Shown here: in pieces, positions 32,971 to 45,110 of the stretch
Position numbering within the stretch: position 1 is the stretch's first letter
How the letters are laid out: each line of letters starts with the position of its first letter
Source of the DNA: Sialis fuliginosa
Lineage: Eukaryota > Arthropoda > Insecta > Megaloptera > Sialidae
NCBI GenBank assembly: GCA_961205875.1
Contig: OY540822.1
Span: 5,768,501-5,832,500, forward strand
Length of the DNA: 64,000 nucleotides
Reading direction: 5' to 3'
The notes under the pieces: generated by a model
Database searches by the model: none
What the model was told of the DNA's origin: nothing
Seen by the model: the letters and a program-made list of their open reading frames with translations, nothing else
Translations under genes and position numbers: made by a program

Positions 32971-33672
32971 ATAGAGGAAATTGGTTATCTCTTATATCTT
33001 GAAGAAAAGAAGCCAGAGAATATTCTACAAATCACAAGATGCTAGAAACCTTGAAACAAGATGCTAGGAAGCTTGAAACAAAATGGGCGGACGTTCCTAA
33101 TATCCTTAAAGCAGCTTTACATGTGCAGTGATAGCAGAGTATTGGTGGATCTTCAGCTTGTTCAAATGATAATATTAAACGAGTTACAATTAGAGCTTAA
33201 ATGGTTTCCCCCGTCTTGATTTAGATTATCTGATGGAACAGTTGGCAAAGAGATGAAACTGAAGTCCTAGAATTTGATCAGCTTATAGATGAACCAGGAT
33301 TGTTACGTGTGAGATTGTATTCAAGATACCGGAATGTTATGCGGCATCAGCTATGGGTCGCATACAGAGATCATAATAAGGATGTGGACGCGGATGATGT
33401 AGAAGCTGTAAATCTACCAATACTCTCTTATTACTGCACATTAGAAATGGGAAAAATGAGTCTTTTTAGTGACTCGAGTTTTTTGAATCAATTCAGTAAT
33501 CAGAATAGTTCTTACTGATTCGTTCAATGAGTCGTTCATTTACAAAAATGAATTGGCGAGTGACGAGTCATTTGAATCGATTCTGTACAGTGAATCATTC
33601 ATATGGACTTGAATACAAGTGAGTGCAAGTCGGTTCAACAAAATCCGAACGTATCTGATCACTGACAGGATG
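32971..33672. other. Unassigned interval with possible element remnants
   Basis: An open run near 33270-33420 reads EPGLLRVRLYSRYRNVMRHQ, reminiscent of transposon-derived proteins but not assignable. 33460-33630 is built from imperfect repeats of TGAATC(A/G)TTCA and AGTCGTTCATT words, a worn minisatellite. Confidence 0.45.
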
Positions 33673-33857
33673 GATTGCATCATAGACATAGAGAATGGAC
33701 CACGCATCTGATTCGAAAACAGAGCCGTATCAAAAGAAAGAGATAGAAACAGGTTTGGAATATACTTGTCCTTTTTTTAAACAGGAGTGTAACTATTTCA
33801 TTCTTGGTCCTGAACATTAAAAATATTCATAGATATACTAACTATATATATATGTAT

Positions 33858-35594
33858 ATTTAAATATACCTATTTTGTAGGGGTTTTTTTTAGGTCAAAA
33901 TATTAATTAAAGAACTAAACCAATGTTCAAATCATTTTAATTAATAGCGCTTATTTTAATTTTCAACATTTTTGTCTTCATCAGAAATTAATAATTATCC
34001 CTATAAGAAATCATAAACATAAGTAAGTAACATAAGCAAATGCTATTTTAGACCGGGCAATTAAATTCACTAATTTTAAATATAGAAGTCAAATACTCAA
34101 CAAAGTTTACAATATTTTCTTATTAAATGGTTATCCCATTAATTTTCTTAAAAACACTATAAATAATAGACTCAAAAGTATACTTTATGGACATAATAAA
34201 AATAGTAAAAGTTTGGCTGTTGCAGATAATTCCAATTACTCTTATGATGATCAAATATATTTTTCATTCCCGTATATACCTATTTTATCTGAAAAAATGA
34301 AAAGAGTTGTTTCTGGACATAATATAAAAATGATAAACAAAAATAAGTATACTACAAAAATTTTTTTTTCTAAATTAAAAAATAAAACTGATAAGATGAA
34401 ATGTTCTAACGTTATTTATAAACTTAAATGTTCTTGTGATTATTCTTACTTAGGGCAATCTAAACAATACTTGCAAAAGAGAATCAACAGTCATAAATAT
34501 GCTAAAAATGAAGTTACTGCACTTCGTACCCATATACAACAGACTGGTCACGAAGTTGAATATGGTGATGTTGAAATTTTAGATTTTCAGCCTATTTTAA
34601 AAAAAAGATTACTTAGTGAATCGTTACATATCTTAAAAGAACCTAAATGTCTTAACTCTAGAGAAAATCTTAATCACCTCAAAGAATCATATCTAAATTT
34701 AATTAAATAAATTTTCTTTTTTCCTCTTTCTTCTTCTTTCCACGTTTCTTTTTGCTTGTATTGTATGCCATTTTTTGGTTTTTCTATTAATTTTAACTTT
34801 TTTCATTTTTGTTTGATTAGGTATATGTTTTAGTTTGATTTTGTTGGTTTTTGTCCCCTTTTTTTTCTCTCTTTTTAAAATTTTTAAAAAATTTCTTTCT
34901 AGGTTACCTTGTACTTAAAATTGACATTTAACATAGATAAGATTTTTGTTTTCCATAGATGTAATAAATATAATTAAGTTTGTAATACTAGTGCTTTTCT
35001 TTCATTGAAACACTAGTAATTTTATTTCTTTTTTCATGTTTGTATAATAAATTTGTAACTAGTTTTAAGTAAAAACAATTGATGGTTCTTGTTTAATTAA
35101 GTTTTATCTTAGTATAAATACTTTTCAACATGTGATACAATGTGATACGAATTTTATTTATTTTTAACGTTTTTAAACTAAATTTTTAAGTTTTAATGTT
35201 TTAAAAAAATTGTTTTTATATATTGTTTTATCTGTTGGATATCACATTTACATATTTTTAGTCTTTTGTACAAGAATGGGTACTTTTTAATATTTAAAAA
35301 AAAATTTTTTTGATGTAATATGCATCTTTTACTACATACATATGGTCACACTAATTACTGTTTAAATTGTAAGTAAAAAAAATATGTTTATATCTATGAA
35401 TATCTTGTTCATTTGCTTATGTTACTTACTTATGTTTATGATTTCTTATAGGGATAATTATTAATTTCTGATGAAGACAAAAATGTTGAAAATTAAAATA
35501 AGCGCTATTAATTAAAATGATTTGAACATTGGTTTAGTTCTTTAATTAATATTTTGACCTAAAAAAAACCCCTACAAAATAGGTATATTTAAAT
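33858..35594 (+). mobile_element. Penelope-like element with inverted terminal repeats
   Basis: Two 185 bp near-identical inverted repeats (33858-34042 and 35410-35594) enclose a reading frame with the Penelope-type thumb/linker and a GIY-YIG endonuclease. Penelope-like elements commonly have LTR-like repeats in direct or inverted orientation. The reverse transcriptase fingers and palm are absent: the frame begins immediately after the left repeat. Between the frame and the right repeat is 700 bp of T-rich DNA. Confidence 0.8.
34046..34710 (+). CDS. Penelope-like polyprotein fragment: linker and GIY-YIG endonuclease
   Basis: Open from the end of the left inverted repeat. LDRAIKFTNFKY, ILNKVYNIFLLNGYPINF and NTINNRLKS are the conserved thumb-side motifs that follow reverse transcriptase in Penelope-like elements. 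SNVIYKLKCSCDYSYLGQ is the GIY-YIG signature (IYK..C and YLGQ). QKRINSHKY supplies the Arg and His region, and a C-terminal LSESLHILKEPKCLN provides the Glu region. The endonuclease nicks target DNA to prime reverse transcription. There is no start codon in the usual sense and the catalytic reverse transcriptase is lost, so it is non-autonomous, though the retained part is intact. Confidence 0.85.
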
Positions 35595-35636
35595 AATATC
35601 AAGATGGTCATATATATGAATACTAATATATATGTA

Positions 35637-36227
35637 CAGTCGGGACTCGTTTATTTCAAACCTTCTGAATCATATGACGCGCGTTTATTTCATGTCGAGA
35701 GGGGCTCCCACCAAGTTATGTATAGATCCTTGACCAATCAGCGTTGGCGCGGGAATTGGCGTCAACACGAATACATATTCAAATGTTGTAAATGTGTAAT
35801 AATGGTAATATGTACATACATACCTTGTCTTAATATACGTTGTTATTTATCGTTAATAGTGATAGTGAAATAATTTTACTTTATTTTTAATTTCGAATAT
35901 GGAAAAATATAAGCAAGGTGACGACTGTGGTAAGTGTAAATTATAATAACATTATGAATTCTATCTGACATAACCTCAAATCTATAGATATGTTTTTCGT
36001 TGCGTTCGCAACATGCAATGAATATCAAAAAAATTAAAATCTTTCCAATTTGAAATATTAGTTTTCCCGCACTTTCATGTCATTGGTCATAAGTAGCATT
36101 TGACCGCCATGACACGAGAATGGTGGGAGGTGAAGGAGGAGAAAAAATGTACAATAAACGAATGTCGGCATTCACGATAAACGAGCGAGGAAAATAAACG
36201 AGCGTTACAATAAACGAGTCCCGACTG
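35637..36227. mobile_element. Pogo/mariner-like MITE, complete
   Basis: TIR CAGTCGGGACTCGTTTATT and its inverse, with TA on each side (35635-35636 and 36228-36229). Internal CGAGAGGGGCTCCCACCAAG and CCAATCAGCGTTGGCGCGGG also occur at 49988-50165. No transposase remains. Confidence 0.85.
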
Positions 36228-36819
36228 TATATATATATAAAGAGGTTAAAAAACAAAAAATAATTAACATTATAAAAAAATGTTCTTCAAAAAAACAATT
36301 ATTGATTTCTAAATAATATGTTTTGAATTTTTTGACCCAATTTTAATATCTTGTTCTTTCTTTTTCGTAGCTTCGTAATGTAACCTAATATCAAAAAAAT
36401 ATTTAAAATTTTAAGTAAATCTTGTATGTGCTGTTTGTAAGTGCAATCCTCCTCATCATTTTGTAGCAAAAATGTTATTTTCCCGGAATATCCGTTCATA
36501 ATTTTGCAAATTTCAATCAGATTAATTGATGTTGTTTTTTTTTTATTTCCTCGATGAAATATGAACCATTATAATATGTTTATTGTTTATATTATTTACT
36601 TTTCTAATAAAAAACTTATTGCACAAAAATCACAAGATAGATATACAAAAATATTTCGACAAATACTACCCTGAACTATAGTAAGCTACCAATCAGATTC
36701 TTAGAAAAAGAGATAGATGTATTCCAAACTACACTGCATCTCTCTCTCACCTTTTGAACAAATGTACACCATTGTGTTAATACAGAATGCGCTGTCCATT
36801 CTCTATGTCTGGATTGCAT

Positions 36820-37891
36820 AGATTTTTTAGCTTCGATAAAATACATTGTTAGTTTTTGGTTGTCGTTCGTTGCTTGACGTATCAGTGGCGTACAAATTAT
36901 GTTTACTTTTGTTCATTATTATAATTGTGTAAATTTATCATATTACTTAAAATAACTGTTGCTGATAGTTTTATTTTGACTTCGATATTTAATATCACTT
37001 TTATTTTTAAACGTTTTATCATACTAATATTTATAGATAAATTGATTTATGTAAGGTATTATAAAGAATTCGCTCTTAAGCAAATGCTAAGCCAATGCTA
37101 TCTGCAAGCTGTCGAATCGTTATGAATTTGCTGGGGATTTTAGAGCAGTGGTAATAAATGTATAATAATATAAATACTATGACCAATCACCACTGTTTTA
37201 AGATTGCTGATTTCTACTTAACGCGTATGATCCATACCATTCATAACAACTGTTAGTGGGTTGTCATTTATATTTAATACCTCGCAGATAGTGTTAGCTT
37301 AGCTATTGATCTAGAACAAATTCTGAATAATATAAGACATTAATCTTTATAAAACAAACATTTATATTAGAAATGCTGTGGTACATGAAACAACGCTAGC
37401 ATTTTTTACAAATCGGATTTTTAGCGACATACATTTTAAAAACCACGGCTATATAATCTAAATCTAAATTGTTTATTAAAAAATCTTTACAATTTTACAA
37501 TTTCAAAAAATATTGCCCCACCCTGTATAATTATAGTAAAATTGAAAAATTAAAATGTCGATTAGACCAAAACAAGAATGAAACAATTTTAAAATGTTGA
37601 GTATCACTGTTCTAGATCACACATTCAACCACTGAAAAAAGTAGTTAAAAGCAGTCGATAAACAAATTAGATTTTTCTACATGCATTGAAAGTGAATATT
37701 CAAAACTTAATTTGATTTCGATCTACATTTTCGGAAAATATTAATTAGACCAAAACAAATGAAACAATAAGAAAATGTTGAGTATCACTGCTCTAGTTCA
37801 CCCAAGCAGCCACAAAATAGAGGGCAGCGCATGCGCGGATTAAGTAGCCATGTATTTTAACAAGTTTGTATTGCAATATTAATGTGTTGAA
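36820..37891. other. Intergenic DNA upstream of the zinc-finger gene
   Basis: Mostly unremarkable AT-rich DNA. AATGTTGAGTATCACTG occurs twice (about 37593 and 37773), with ATTAGACCAAAACAA before each, marking a partial direct duplication of about 180 bp spacing. The final ~90 bases before the ATG are less AT-rich, with GCGCATGCGCGGA (about 37827), and may hold the promoter and 5' untranslated region. Confidence 0.4.
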
Positions 37892-38002
37892 ATGTTTCCC
37901 GTTAAACAGGAAGATATAAAACAAGAAATAGAAGACATCGCTTGTCTTGAAGATATTGAAACCTATGATGAATTTTCTAAATACTATAAACAAGAATATG
38001 AG
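37892..38002 (+). CDS. C2H2 zinc-finger protein, exon 1
   Basis: First exon of a two-exon gene (37892-38002 and 39101-40339; 449 residues). ATG opens MFPVKQEDIKQEIED, an acidic N-terminus with VKQE, a sumoylation-like site (hydrophobic-K-x-E), as is frequent in insect C2H2 repressor-type proteins. It ends QEYE at codon boundary with a GTAAGT donor. Choice of start: first ATG in the frame, and the exon would be unusually good coding for chance. Confidence 0.75.
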
Positions 38003-39100
38003 GTAAGTAATACATAAGTAATTATCGTTTAAATTAAATTACATGTTAAGTAAATACAGGTTAGGTTGCATTTATGTAGTATGTTTGACAGATGCTCCAA
38101 TAGAAAACAGTGGTTCCTAAACAATGTTTTTATCAACTGTAATATTATTAACATTACATATTTACGTATTTATTGAAATTAAACTTCTTTAAGGTGTTTT
38201 GGGACTAAAACGAAAATATTAAAATTCAAAACTGACCAGTATTTTCTAAATTGTTTTCGTGAAAAATAAAAAATAAAAGTAGATTTTTTCGCTTATAATT
38301 CAGAAACGCTAGGCAATATAAAAATAAATTTCGGTTAAATATCGTTTTAGTGATATAAATTATTTAATTTAAATTATGTTTTATTTAATATCTAGCTATA
38401 ATCTATGTAGGTATATTGAAAAAAAAAATTGCAAGAAATATTGTAATAGAAATGATCAAAAAATATTTTTACATAAATAATAAATTATAATTATAACAAT
38501 CACAAAATCAAAAAAAAAGATTGCTTATGTCCGGTATTATAAACGAGCTACCAAAAGAATCCCGCAATATTCTTATGGGAAACTGCCTTCCGCTAAATTG
38601 ATTGAATTTTTGATTGGTTGCGTATTTTGTGCCTTTGATCAAATGTATCAATGGGCAAAATCTCCTAAAGCTTCAGGATTTTGAGATACAGTTGGCTGAA
38701 GTTAGAATTATCGTGCATTTTAGATGCATTCATTTGAGTTAAAGCTGCCTCCTTTTTTAAGTTGTAGTGGTTAAGAGAGGTTTGAAAATGCCTCGTAACT
38801 TTCATAAGCACAATTGTTTAAATCATGTTTTATTGTTAGTCATCGTGTATTTTAATAACTAATGAAGTTATTGTATATATGTATATGCCTCTGACATGAT
38901 AAGTATATGATAAGTATATCGCGCGCCCTGTCTCGTTTCCTCTCCAGTAGTAATTTTTGCATTGCAACGCGTTTTACACCTTTCCTGTTTGCAAATTATT
39001 TAGTGGAGGTCATTGGGTAATATCTTTTTAGCTTTATTTGCAAAACATTGCATCAGATCCAATTTATAATTATATTAACTAATGAATGATTGGTTTTTAG
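38003..39100 (+). other. Intron of the zinc-finger gene
   Basis: 1,098 bases, GTAAGT donor and TTTTTAG acceptor. AT-rich, no complete element recognised. Confidence 0.7.
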
Positions 39101-40339
39101 GAAGACTTGGTTATTAAAGAAGAAAATGTACCAGAAATTAAACACGAAGAAGTAGAAAATGAAGATCTTATTATTATTACTCATTATAATAATGAAATAG
39201 TTAACGAGTCCAGTACAACTAACAAACGTTCTCATAAAACTAGTGCAAAATTAAAAAAACATAAATGTGACCAATGCGAGTATAGTTGTAAACGCAAATA
39301 TAATTTATTAACACATAAATTAAAACATAATAAAGAAAAACCTTTTAAATGCAACCAATGTGAATATAGTTGTAAACAAAAAGCAAATTTATTACATCAT
39401 AATTTAACACATACTAAAGAAAAACCTTTTAAATGCAACCAATGTGAATATAGCTGTAAACAAAAAGCACATTTATTAAGACATAAATTAACTCATACTA
39501 ATAAAAGACCTTTTAAATGCGACCGATGTGAATATAGCTGTAAACAAATAGCACATTTAATAACACATAAATTAACACATACTAATGAAAAACCTTTTAA
39601 ATGCGACCAATGTGAATATAGCTGTAAACAAAAAGCAAGTTTATTAACACATAAATTAACACATACTAATGAAAGACCTTTTAAATGCGACATATGTGAA
39701 TATAGCTGTAAATATAAATCAAGTTTATTAACACATAAATTAATACATACTAATGAAAGACCTTTTACATGCGACATATGTGAATATAGCTGTAAACAAA
39801 AAGGACATTTATTAACACATAAATTATTACATACTAATGAAAGACCTTTTAAATGCGACCAATGTGAATATAGCTGTAAACATAAAGCAAGTTTATTAAC
39901 ACATAAATTAAAACATAAAGAAAAACTTTTTAAATGCAACCAATGTAAATATAGTTGTAAACAAAAAGCAAATTTATTACATCATAATTTAAAACATACT
40001 AATGAAAGACCTTTTAAATGCGACCAATGTGAATACAGCTGTAAACATAAATCAAGTTTATTAACACATAAATTAACACATACTAATGAAAGACCTTTTA
40101 AATGCGACATATGTGAATATAGCTGTAAACATAAATCAAGTTTATTAACACATACATTAACACATACTAATGAAAGACCTTTTAAATGCGACATATGTGA
40201 ATATAGCTGTAAACATAAATCAAGTTTATTAACACATACATTAACACATACTAATGAAAGACCTTTTAAATGCGACATATGTGAATATAGCTGTAAACAT
40301 AAAGCAAGTTTATTAAGACATATATTAACTCATATTTAA
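39101..40339 (+). CDS. C2H2 zinc-finger protein, exon 2 (13 fingers)
   Basis: Acceptor TTTTTAG at 39100, phase 0. After an acidic stretch with IKEEN and IKHEE come 13 fingers, each C-x2-C-x12-H-x3-H with TGEKP-like linkers (HTNERPF), from about residue 93 to the end. Finger 8 has a shortened linker (HKEKLF). Fingers share an extra Cys (CEYSCK) and are almost identical; 11 and 12 are the same over 84 bases. Contact positions vary little (QKA, HKS, HKA), so the array probably recognises a repetitive or low-complexity DNA target. Likely a nuclear DNA-binding regulator; target unknown. The stop follows finger 13 directly. Confidence 0.88.
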   Translation, partial: EDLVIKEENVPEIKHEEVENEDLIIITHYNNEIVNESSTTNKRSHKTSAKLKKHKCDQCEYSCKRKYNLLTHKLKHNKEKPFKCNQCEYSCKQKANLLHHNLTHTKEKPFKCNQCEYSCKQKAHLLRHKLTHTNKRPFKCDRCEYSCKQIAHLITHKLTHTNEKPFKCDQCEYSCKQKASLLTHKLTHTNERPFKCDICEYSCKYKSSLLTHKLIHTNERPFTCDICEYSCKQKGHLLTHKLLHTNERPFKCDQCEYSCKHKASLLTHKLKHKEKLFKCNQCKYSCKQKANLLHHNLKHTNERPFKCDQCEYSCKHKSSLLTHKLTHTNERPFKCDICEYSCKHKSSLLTHTLTHTNERPFKCDICEYSCKHKSSLLTHTLTHTNERPFKCDICEYSCKHKASLLRHILTHI

Positions 40340-40400
40340 AAAATACTTTTTAAATGCGACAGTTGCCATTGTAAATTTAAAACGAAAGTTCATTTACAGG
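40340..40400 (+). pseudogene. Degenerate 14th zinc finger beyond the stop
   Basis: Reading on in the same frame past TAA gives LFKCDSCHCKFKTKVHLQG, half a C2H2 finger with both Cys and the hydrophobic core but no His pair. It suggests the protein was once longer and was cut back by a stop. Confidence 0.65.
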
Positions 40401-40768
40401 GAAGCTAGCGCTCCTCTTTTCCTCTTTTTTGGGAAGTCGACCCTGAAGTACCCGTTTTTCAAAAAATCTATTTTTCCTCTTTTTGACTGATTTCAAAGTA
40501 TCCTTTCGCTGCGGGTTACTTCAAAATTAGAAATGTATAGATTAAATGGTGAAAAATTGCCTTTATTTTTTTATAAATTTTATGTAACTATATGTAAGAT
40601 GTACAAACACTGCAACAGACTAAAATTCAAAGCAGAATATTTCTGTTTGTTACAAACTACCGCCTTTCACCCCGTACCTCAACAGTTTCCAGAGAGCTGT
40701 ATGTTATACCAGGTGTTCCAGACCACCCGTCCACTATGTTTTACGCCCAAACTATTGAAGATAGAGTT
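40401..40768. other. Short interval with element-edge words
   Basis: Holds ATACCAGGTGTTCCAGACCA (about 40707), resembling the edge word of the element at 54348-55160. Probably the outer part of the next foldback. Confidence 0.35.
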
Positions 40769-41825
40769 TCATGATAAAAAAATTACTATATATATCGACC
40801 CTAAAGAATTTCAGGAAAATGTTTTCAACCCCCTAAAACTCCTCCTTGGGGGGTAGTTTGAGGGGTACATGCCCGTTTCTCAGCAAAATCAAATGGAACG
40901 GTATATCCAAAAGTAGATAATTTTGAAGATCATAAAAAAGTAAGAAACTTTTGTAAAAAAAAATTTTCATACATTCAATTGTTTAGAAAATATGGCGACT
41001 TGATCCTAAATTTTAGGGTTTTACTAAAATTGCTCTAGTTTCGTTAAATATTAATGAAATTTTATTTTTAAAATTTGTTTTCAATGTAGAAACAACGAAC
41101 TTTCTAATGATGTATGATTATTTAAGATTTGGATAATTTAAAGTGTCATACGCGACATTTCAAAACTTCAATTGAGGATAATTCAAAAATTTAAAATGGA
41201 ATGGTATATCAATTAGTACTTTATCTTAAAAAATATATTTAAATTAACAACTTTTGTTAAGAAAATTTAAATTTAAAATTATAATTTTTTTTTTTTTTAA
41301 ATAAAATGTATAATTATCTTAACAACAGTTGTTAGTTTAAATATATTTTTTAAGATAAAGTACTAATTGATATACCATTCCATTTAAAATTTTTGAATTA
41401 TCCCCAATTGAAGTTTTAAATTTTTGACATGTCGCGTATGACACTTTAAATTATCCAAATCTCAAATAATCATACATCATTAGGAAGATCATTATTTCTA
41501 CTTTCAAAACAAATTTTAAAAATAAAATTTCATTAATATTTAACGAAACTGGAGCAATTTTAGTAAAACCCTAAAATTTAGGATCATGTCGCCATATTTT
41601 CTAAACAATTGAATGTATGAAATTTTTTTTTTACAAAAGTTTCTTACTTTTTTATGATCTTCAAAATGATCTACTTTTGGATACACCGTTCCATTTGATT
41701 TTTCTGAGAAACAGGCATGTACCCCTCAAACTACCCCCCAAGGAGGAGTTTTAGAGGGTTGAAAACATTTTCCTGAAATTCTTTAGGGTCGATATACATA
41801 TATAGTAAATTTTTGATCATAAATC
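40769..41825. repeat. Foldback with ~510 bp arms
   Basis: 40769-41280 and 41300-41825 are reverse complements with few differences (GGGTCGATATA, CCTCCTTGGGGGGTAGTTTG and ATGGCGACTTGATCC all have inverse partners). The loop is only about 20 bases of T-rich DNA. No coding content. Confidence 0.9.
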
Positions 41826-44103
41826 GTAATAAATAATTTCTAATATTAAAAGATAAAAAATAGTTTTTTGAGTATATTGAGTACATTAGTGAATGTTTAC
41901 ATTTTATTATAAATAATATTATTTATATATGAAGAATAATACCAATTATTTTAAAATTTTGATAATATTATGTATTTTTTATGGTAAAATATAGTTTGTA
42001 GTTTTATTAAATGATTTTTTTTCTTATAAAATACCCAGAAATTGTTGTCTTTTAGGATGTATGGCAGGTATCTAATTTCAACGAGAAAAAGTTGATATTT
42101 GGAGAAGTTACTCCTTCATAAATCTTAAATGCAAAAGGTTTTACAACATAGTTTGAAAGTTATTATTTTTTAAAAATTAACATGAGCTCTTATGGCAGAA
42201 TGGTGTATTTACGGTTAAAGTCCAATAAAACACATGGTTGAAGCATCGAGAACAAACTAAAATTTTCACAACACGTCACTTACATATTTAGCAACAAGTT
42301 TCATAAAAAAAATTATACGCATACAGAACTAAATTGTGAGAGAAGAAATAATTATTGCTGACAAATATTGAAAAAAAAATGGCGTACTGAAATGTAATGA
42401 TTTGTTTTTATTACATATTTTTTCATATATGTAAGCATATGAAGTACTAATATTATTATTTTCATTACATATGTATGTTCCACATATGAGCCGTTTATTT
42501 GGAAAGTGGCCTAACTCCATTTTTCATTTTTTTTTGTTGACTGTAGTAACGTGTATATTTAGAAGTAAACTATCATAAAAAACAATTTTTGGTTAAATAT
42601 ATTCAAAGGAAAAAATTTTTTTAAACACATTAATTTTCACAATTAATTTAAAGTTAAAAAGTTTATTTTGAAAGTGGTCTAACTCCACTTCATTATTAAT
42701 AATGTTGTTTTATTTATCACAATAGCTGGAAAACGAAAACTTTTTATGGAAAATGTTTGGTACAAAAGTTTTAGGATTTGTCGGGGCAAACCCAATGAAG
42801 GTAACAATTTTGACCTTGAGTGGAGGTTTTAAGGTCATTTTGGGGTCAGCAAATTTTTTTTAAATAGAAACTTAGTTATTTTTTTGCAGATTTGTATTTT
42901 GCAAAAAAATCGAAATAACTTTTGTTTGAAAAGTTTCTTTTTTAATTTCAATTTTAACGTAAGTTTTAAAAAAATTTTACATCAAAAAATTTTTTTTGTG
43001 ATCAAAAATATTGAAATTATTATCTTAAATGTTTGAGGAAAAATACAGTTTACAAAAATATTTTTTTTTATAATTTCATAAAGGCCGGGTAGCAATGTAA
43101 AATCGGCCTCAACACGGCTTTGGCTAATTTTTATTGTGAATGTTGCTCATTATGTGATCATTCTTATTATTATTGTTATTATTAGCCTCTAAAAGTTGAT
43201 CGTTTTGGAAAAAAAAATTATTTTCAATTTTTCAAAAATATTTTTTTCATTTTTCATTAAGTTCAAACTATGATACAATGTAGAAGTTGAAAAGGTGCAT
43301 ATCAGGTAATATTTTCAAGATGCTGCGCATACTCTATCAAGTAAAAATTTTTTTTGAAATATTGAAAAAAAATAATTTTTTGGTTGTAGTTGAGCGACAA
43401 CTTCAAATATTTCATTAAATAATCTTCATTCTTTAGTATTATACCCTACAAAGTTTGAATAGAATCGAAGTGGTAGAACATACTTAAAAAAAATTAAAAT
43501 CATTGGAAGTCAGTATTAACATGTACAAATGCTATAGAAATAATGTAATATAAACATAGTTAACTGGACATTTCTGACCGATAAACTAACCGGACGTTTT
43601 AATCATCGATTAAGGCAAAAAATGTTTTGTGCAACAAAAAAACCGTTTTTAACAAAGGATTAAGTTAATCCACGATTAACTTGCTTAATCAGCGTTTGTT
43701 CAATCCACCATTATTTTTATTATTTAATAAAATAACAAAAATGTATTGTAACTTTCCATTGCTTTGTTAAACAATTTATAGAGAGAAGGAGGGTGTTCTG
43801 GTAATTATTTTTATTGATAAGAAATATTATTAAATTTCATCCCTCAAAATGCCGTAATCTGTATTGAGAATTATTCAATATCCTCTATTTCAATATCCTC
43901 TACATGACCCTTTTAAATATCAAAACTCTTTGATTTAATATTGGGTAACAAACAAATCAAAAATTAAATGTGGCAAATAACATGTGAATTTAAAAAAAAA
44001 CAATTAACTATTGAGATTGTGGATATTGTTTTCGTGTGAGAGCGTTCAAAATAATATCGCTAGTTGCTTTATTGCTACGTTGCTATATTGGTATGTTGTG
44101 AGA
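41826..44103. other. AT-rich intergenic DNA
   Basis: No coding. GAAAGTGG(C/T)CTAACTCCA occurs twice about 170 bases apart (42498 and 42669). GTACAAAAGTTTTAGGATTT near 42770 resembles the body of the element at 54348. 43081-43520 has fragments of similar low-complexity repeats. Confidence 0.4.
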
Positions 44104-44760
44104 GCTGAATAATGGGGAGAGGTGATACACCAAAATATTTATTTTTTGAAGATAACTCAAGACTGATAAATGTTAGGTGAAAATTTTATAGGATCTTTTT
44201 GGAGAGCATTCAATTTTTTATACAGTGTATTCCAAGTTGATTAAGCCATAGGAAATTTAACATGGGGACAATTAGAAGTGTTGTAGTAACCTTTGATCGA
44301 ATTTAACGATGTGTGATTGGTGCATTTTGAAATGCCGCCACAAAATTTAGTAAAATTATCATTAGTATTTTGTTTTCAATTTTATATCTGCCAAAAAATA
44401 TTATTGTAATTTTATCTAGGATGCTTACTTTAATTTCATTAATGTATTTTATTCTTTATTTGATTAATTTAAAATTTATCAGTTAGTTTCGAGGCGGCAT
44501 GGGCATTTCAAAATGCACCAATCACACATCGTTAAATTTGACCAAAGGCTACTACAACATTTCTAATTGTCCCCATGTTAAATTTCCTATGGCTTAATCA
44601 ACTTGGAATACACTGTATAGGCCACTACAACGTTTGTTGTAAAATATTCCCTTACAAAGTTTATCACATTTTGCTTTGAAAAATCGCCATTGTTTTTTTA
44701 CAACCGCTATTTACTTTGACATATTAAATGTCATTTTGACGTTTGCATAGCAAAAAGAGA
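44104..44760. repeat. Interspersed repeat, inverse partner at 49355-49605
   Basis: 44104-44222 and 44616-44760 together are the reverse complement of 49355-49605, which lacks the MITE present here. Word pairs include TTGACATATTAAATGTCATT and its inverse. The partner shows the pre-insertion state. Confidence 0.75.
44223..44615. mobile_element. Foldback MITE, TATA duplication
   Basis: CAGTGTATTCCAAGTTGATT at left, exact inverse at right; TATA flanks both ends (44219-44222, 44616-44619). Arms of about 130 bp pair (AACATGGGGACAATTAGAA with TTCTAATTGTCCCCATGTT). Confidence 0.88.
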
Positions 44761-44810
44761 TTGTAAGTCATAACGATTTTAAAGGTACGTATTATTTAAC
44801 TAGGTATTAG

Positions 44811-45110
44811 CTGAGATATTAACTAATCAACTTATTTGTAAATAATAGGGGAAGGGGTTCTTGACGGTCTTAGGGCATTTGATAGTCTTAAAGTTAATGA
44901 TAGAAGGTATATTTAAAAAAAAAGTTGGGATCTGTAGGATCGCGCCAAGCTGAGATATTAACTATTCAATTTATTTGTTAATAAGAGGGGAACGGGGTCT
45001 CGACGGTCTTAGGGCATTTGATAGTCTTAAAGATAATGATGTAATCTATATTAAAAAAAAAAGTTGGGATCTGTAGGATTGCGCTAAGCTGAGATATTAA
45101 CTATTCAACA
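44811..45110 (+). repeat. Tandem repeat, 139 bp unit, two full copies
   Basis: CTGAGATATTAACTA starts at 44811, 44950 and 45089. Units share GACGGTCTTAGGGCATTTGA and AAAAAGTTGGGATCTGTAGG, with about 90% identity by eye. Confidence 0.85.

Larger units (their letters stand above)
33681..36811. mobile_element. hAT-like element CATAGACATAGAG family, copy 2, with nested insertions
   Basis: Exact 8 bp duplication GATTGCAT at 33673-33680 and 36812-36819. Termini CATAGACATAGAGAATGGAC and, inverted, CAGACATAGAGAATGGAC. The body matches copy 1 on both sides, but after ..AAATATTCATAG it is opened by a Penelope-like element and then a pogo-like MITE, resuming at AGAGGTTAAAAAAC (about 36240). Confidence 0.9.

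Noticed and set aside
33460..33640. TGAATCATTCA-type repeats as a regulatory array
   Set aside because: Too degenerate and irregular to distinguish from a worn minisatellite.
39493..40278. Long open frames antisense to the zinc-finger array
   Set aside because: They are the mirror of a repetitive 84 base unit; the sense strand has perfect C2H2 spacing.
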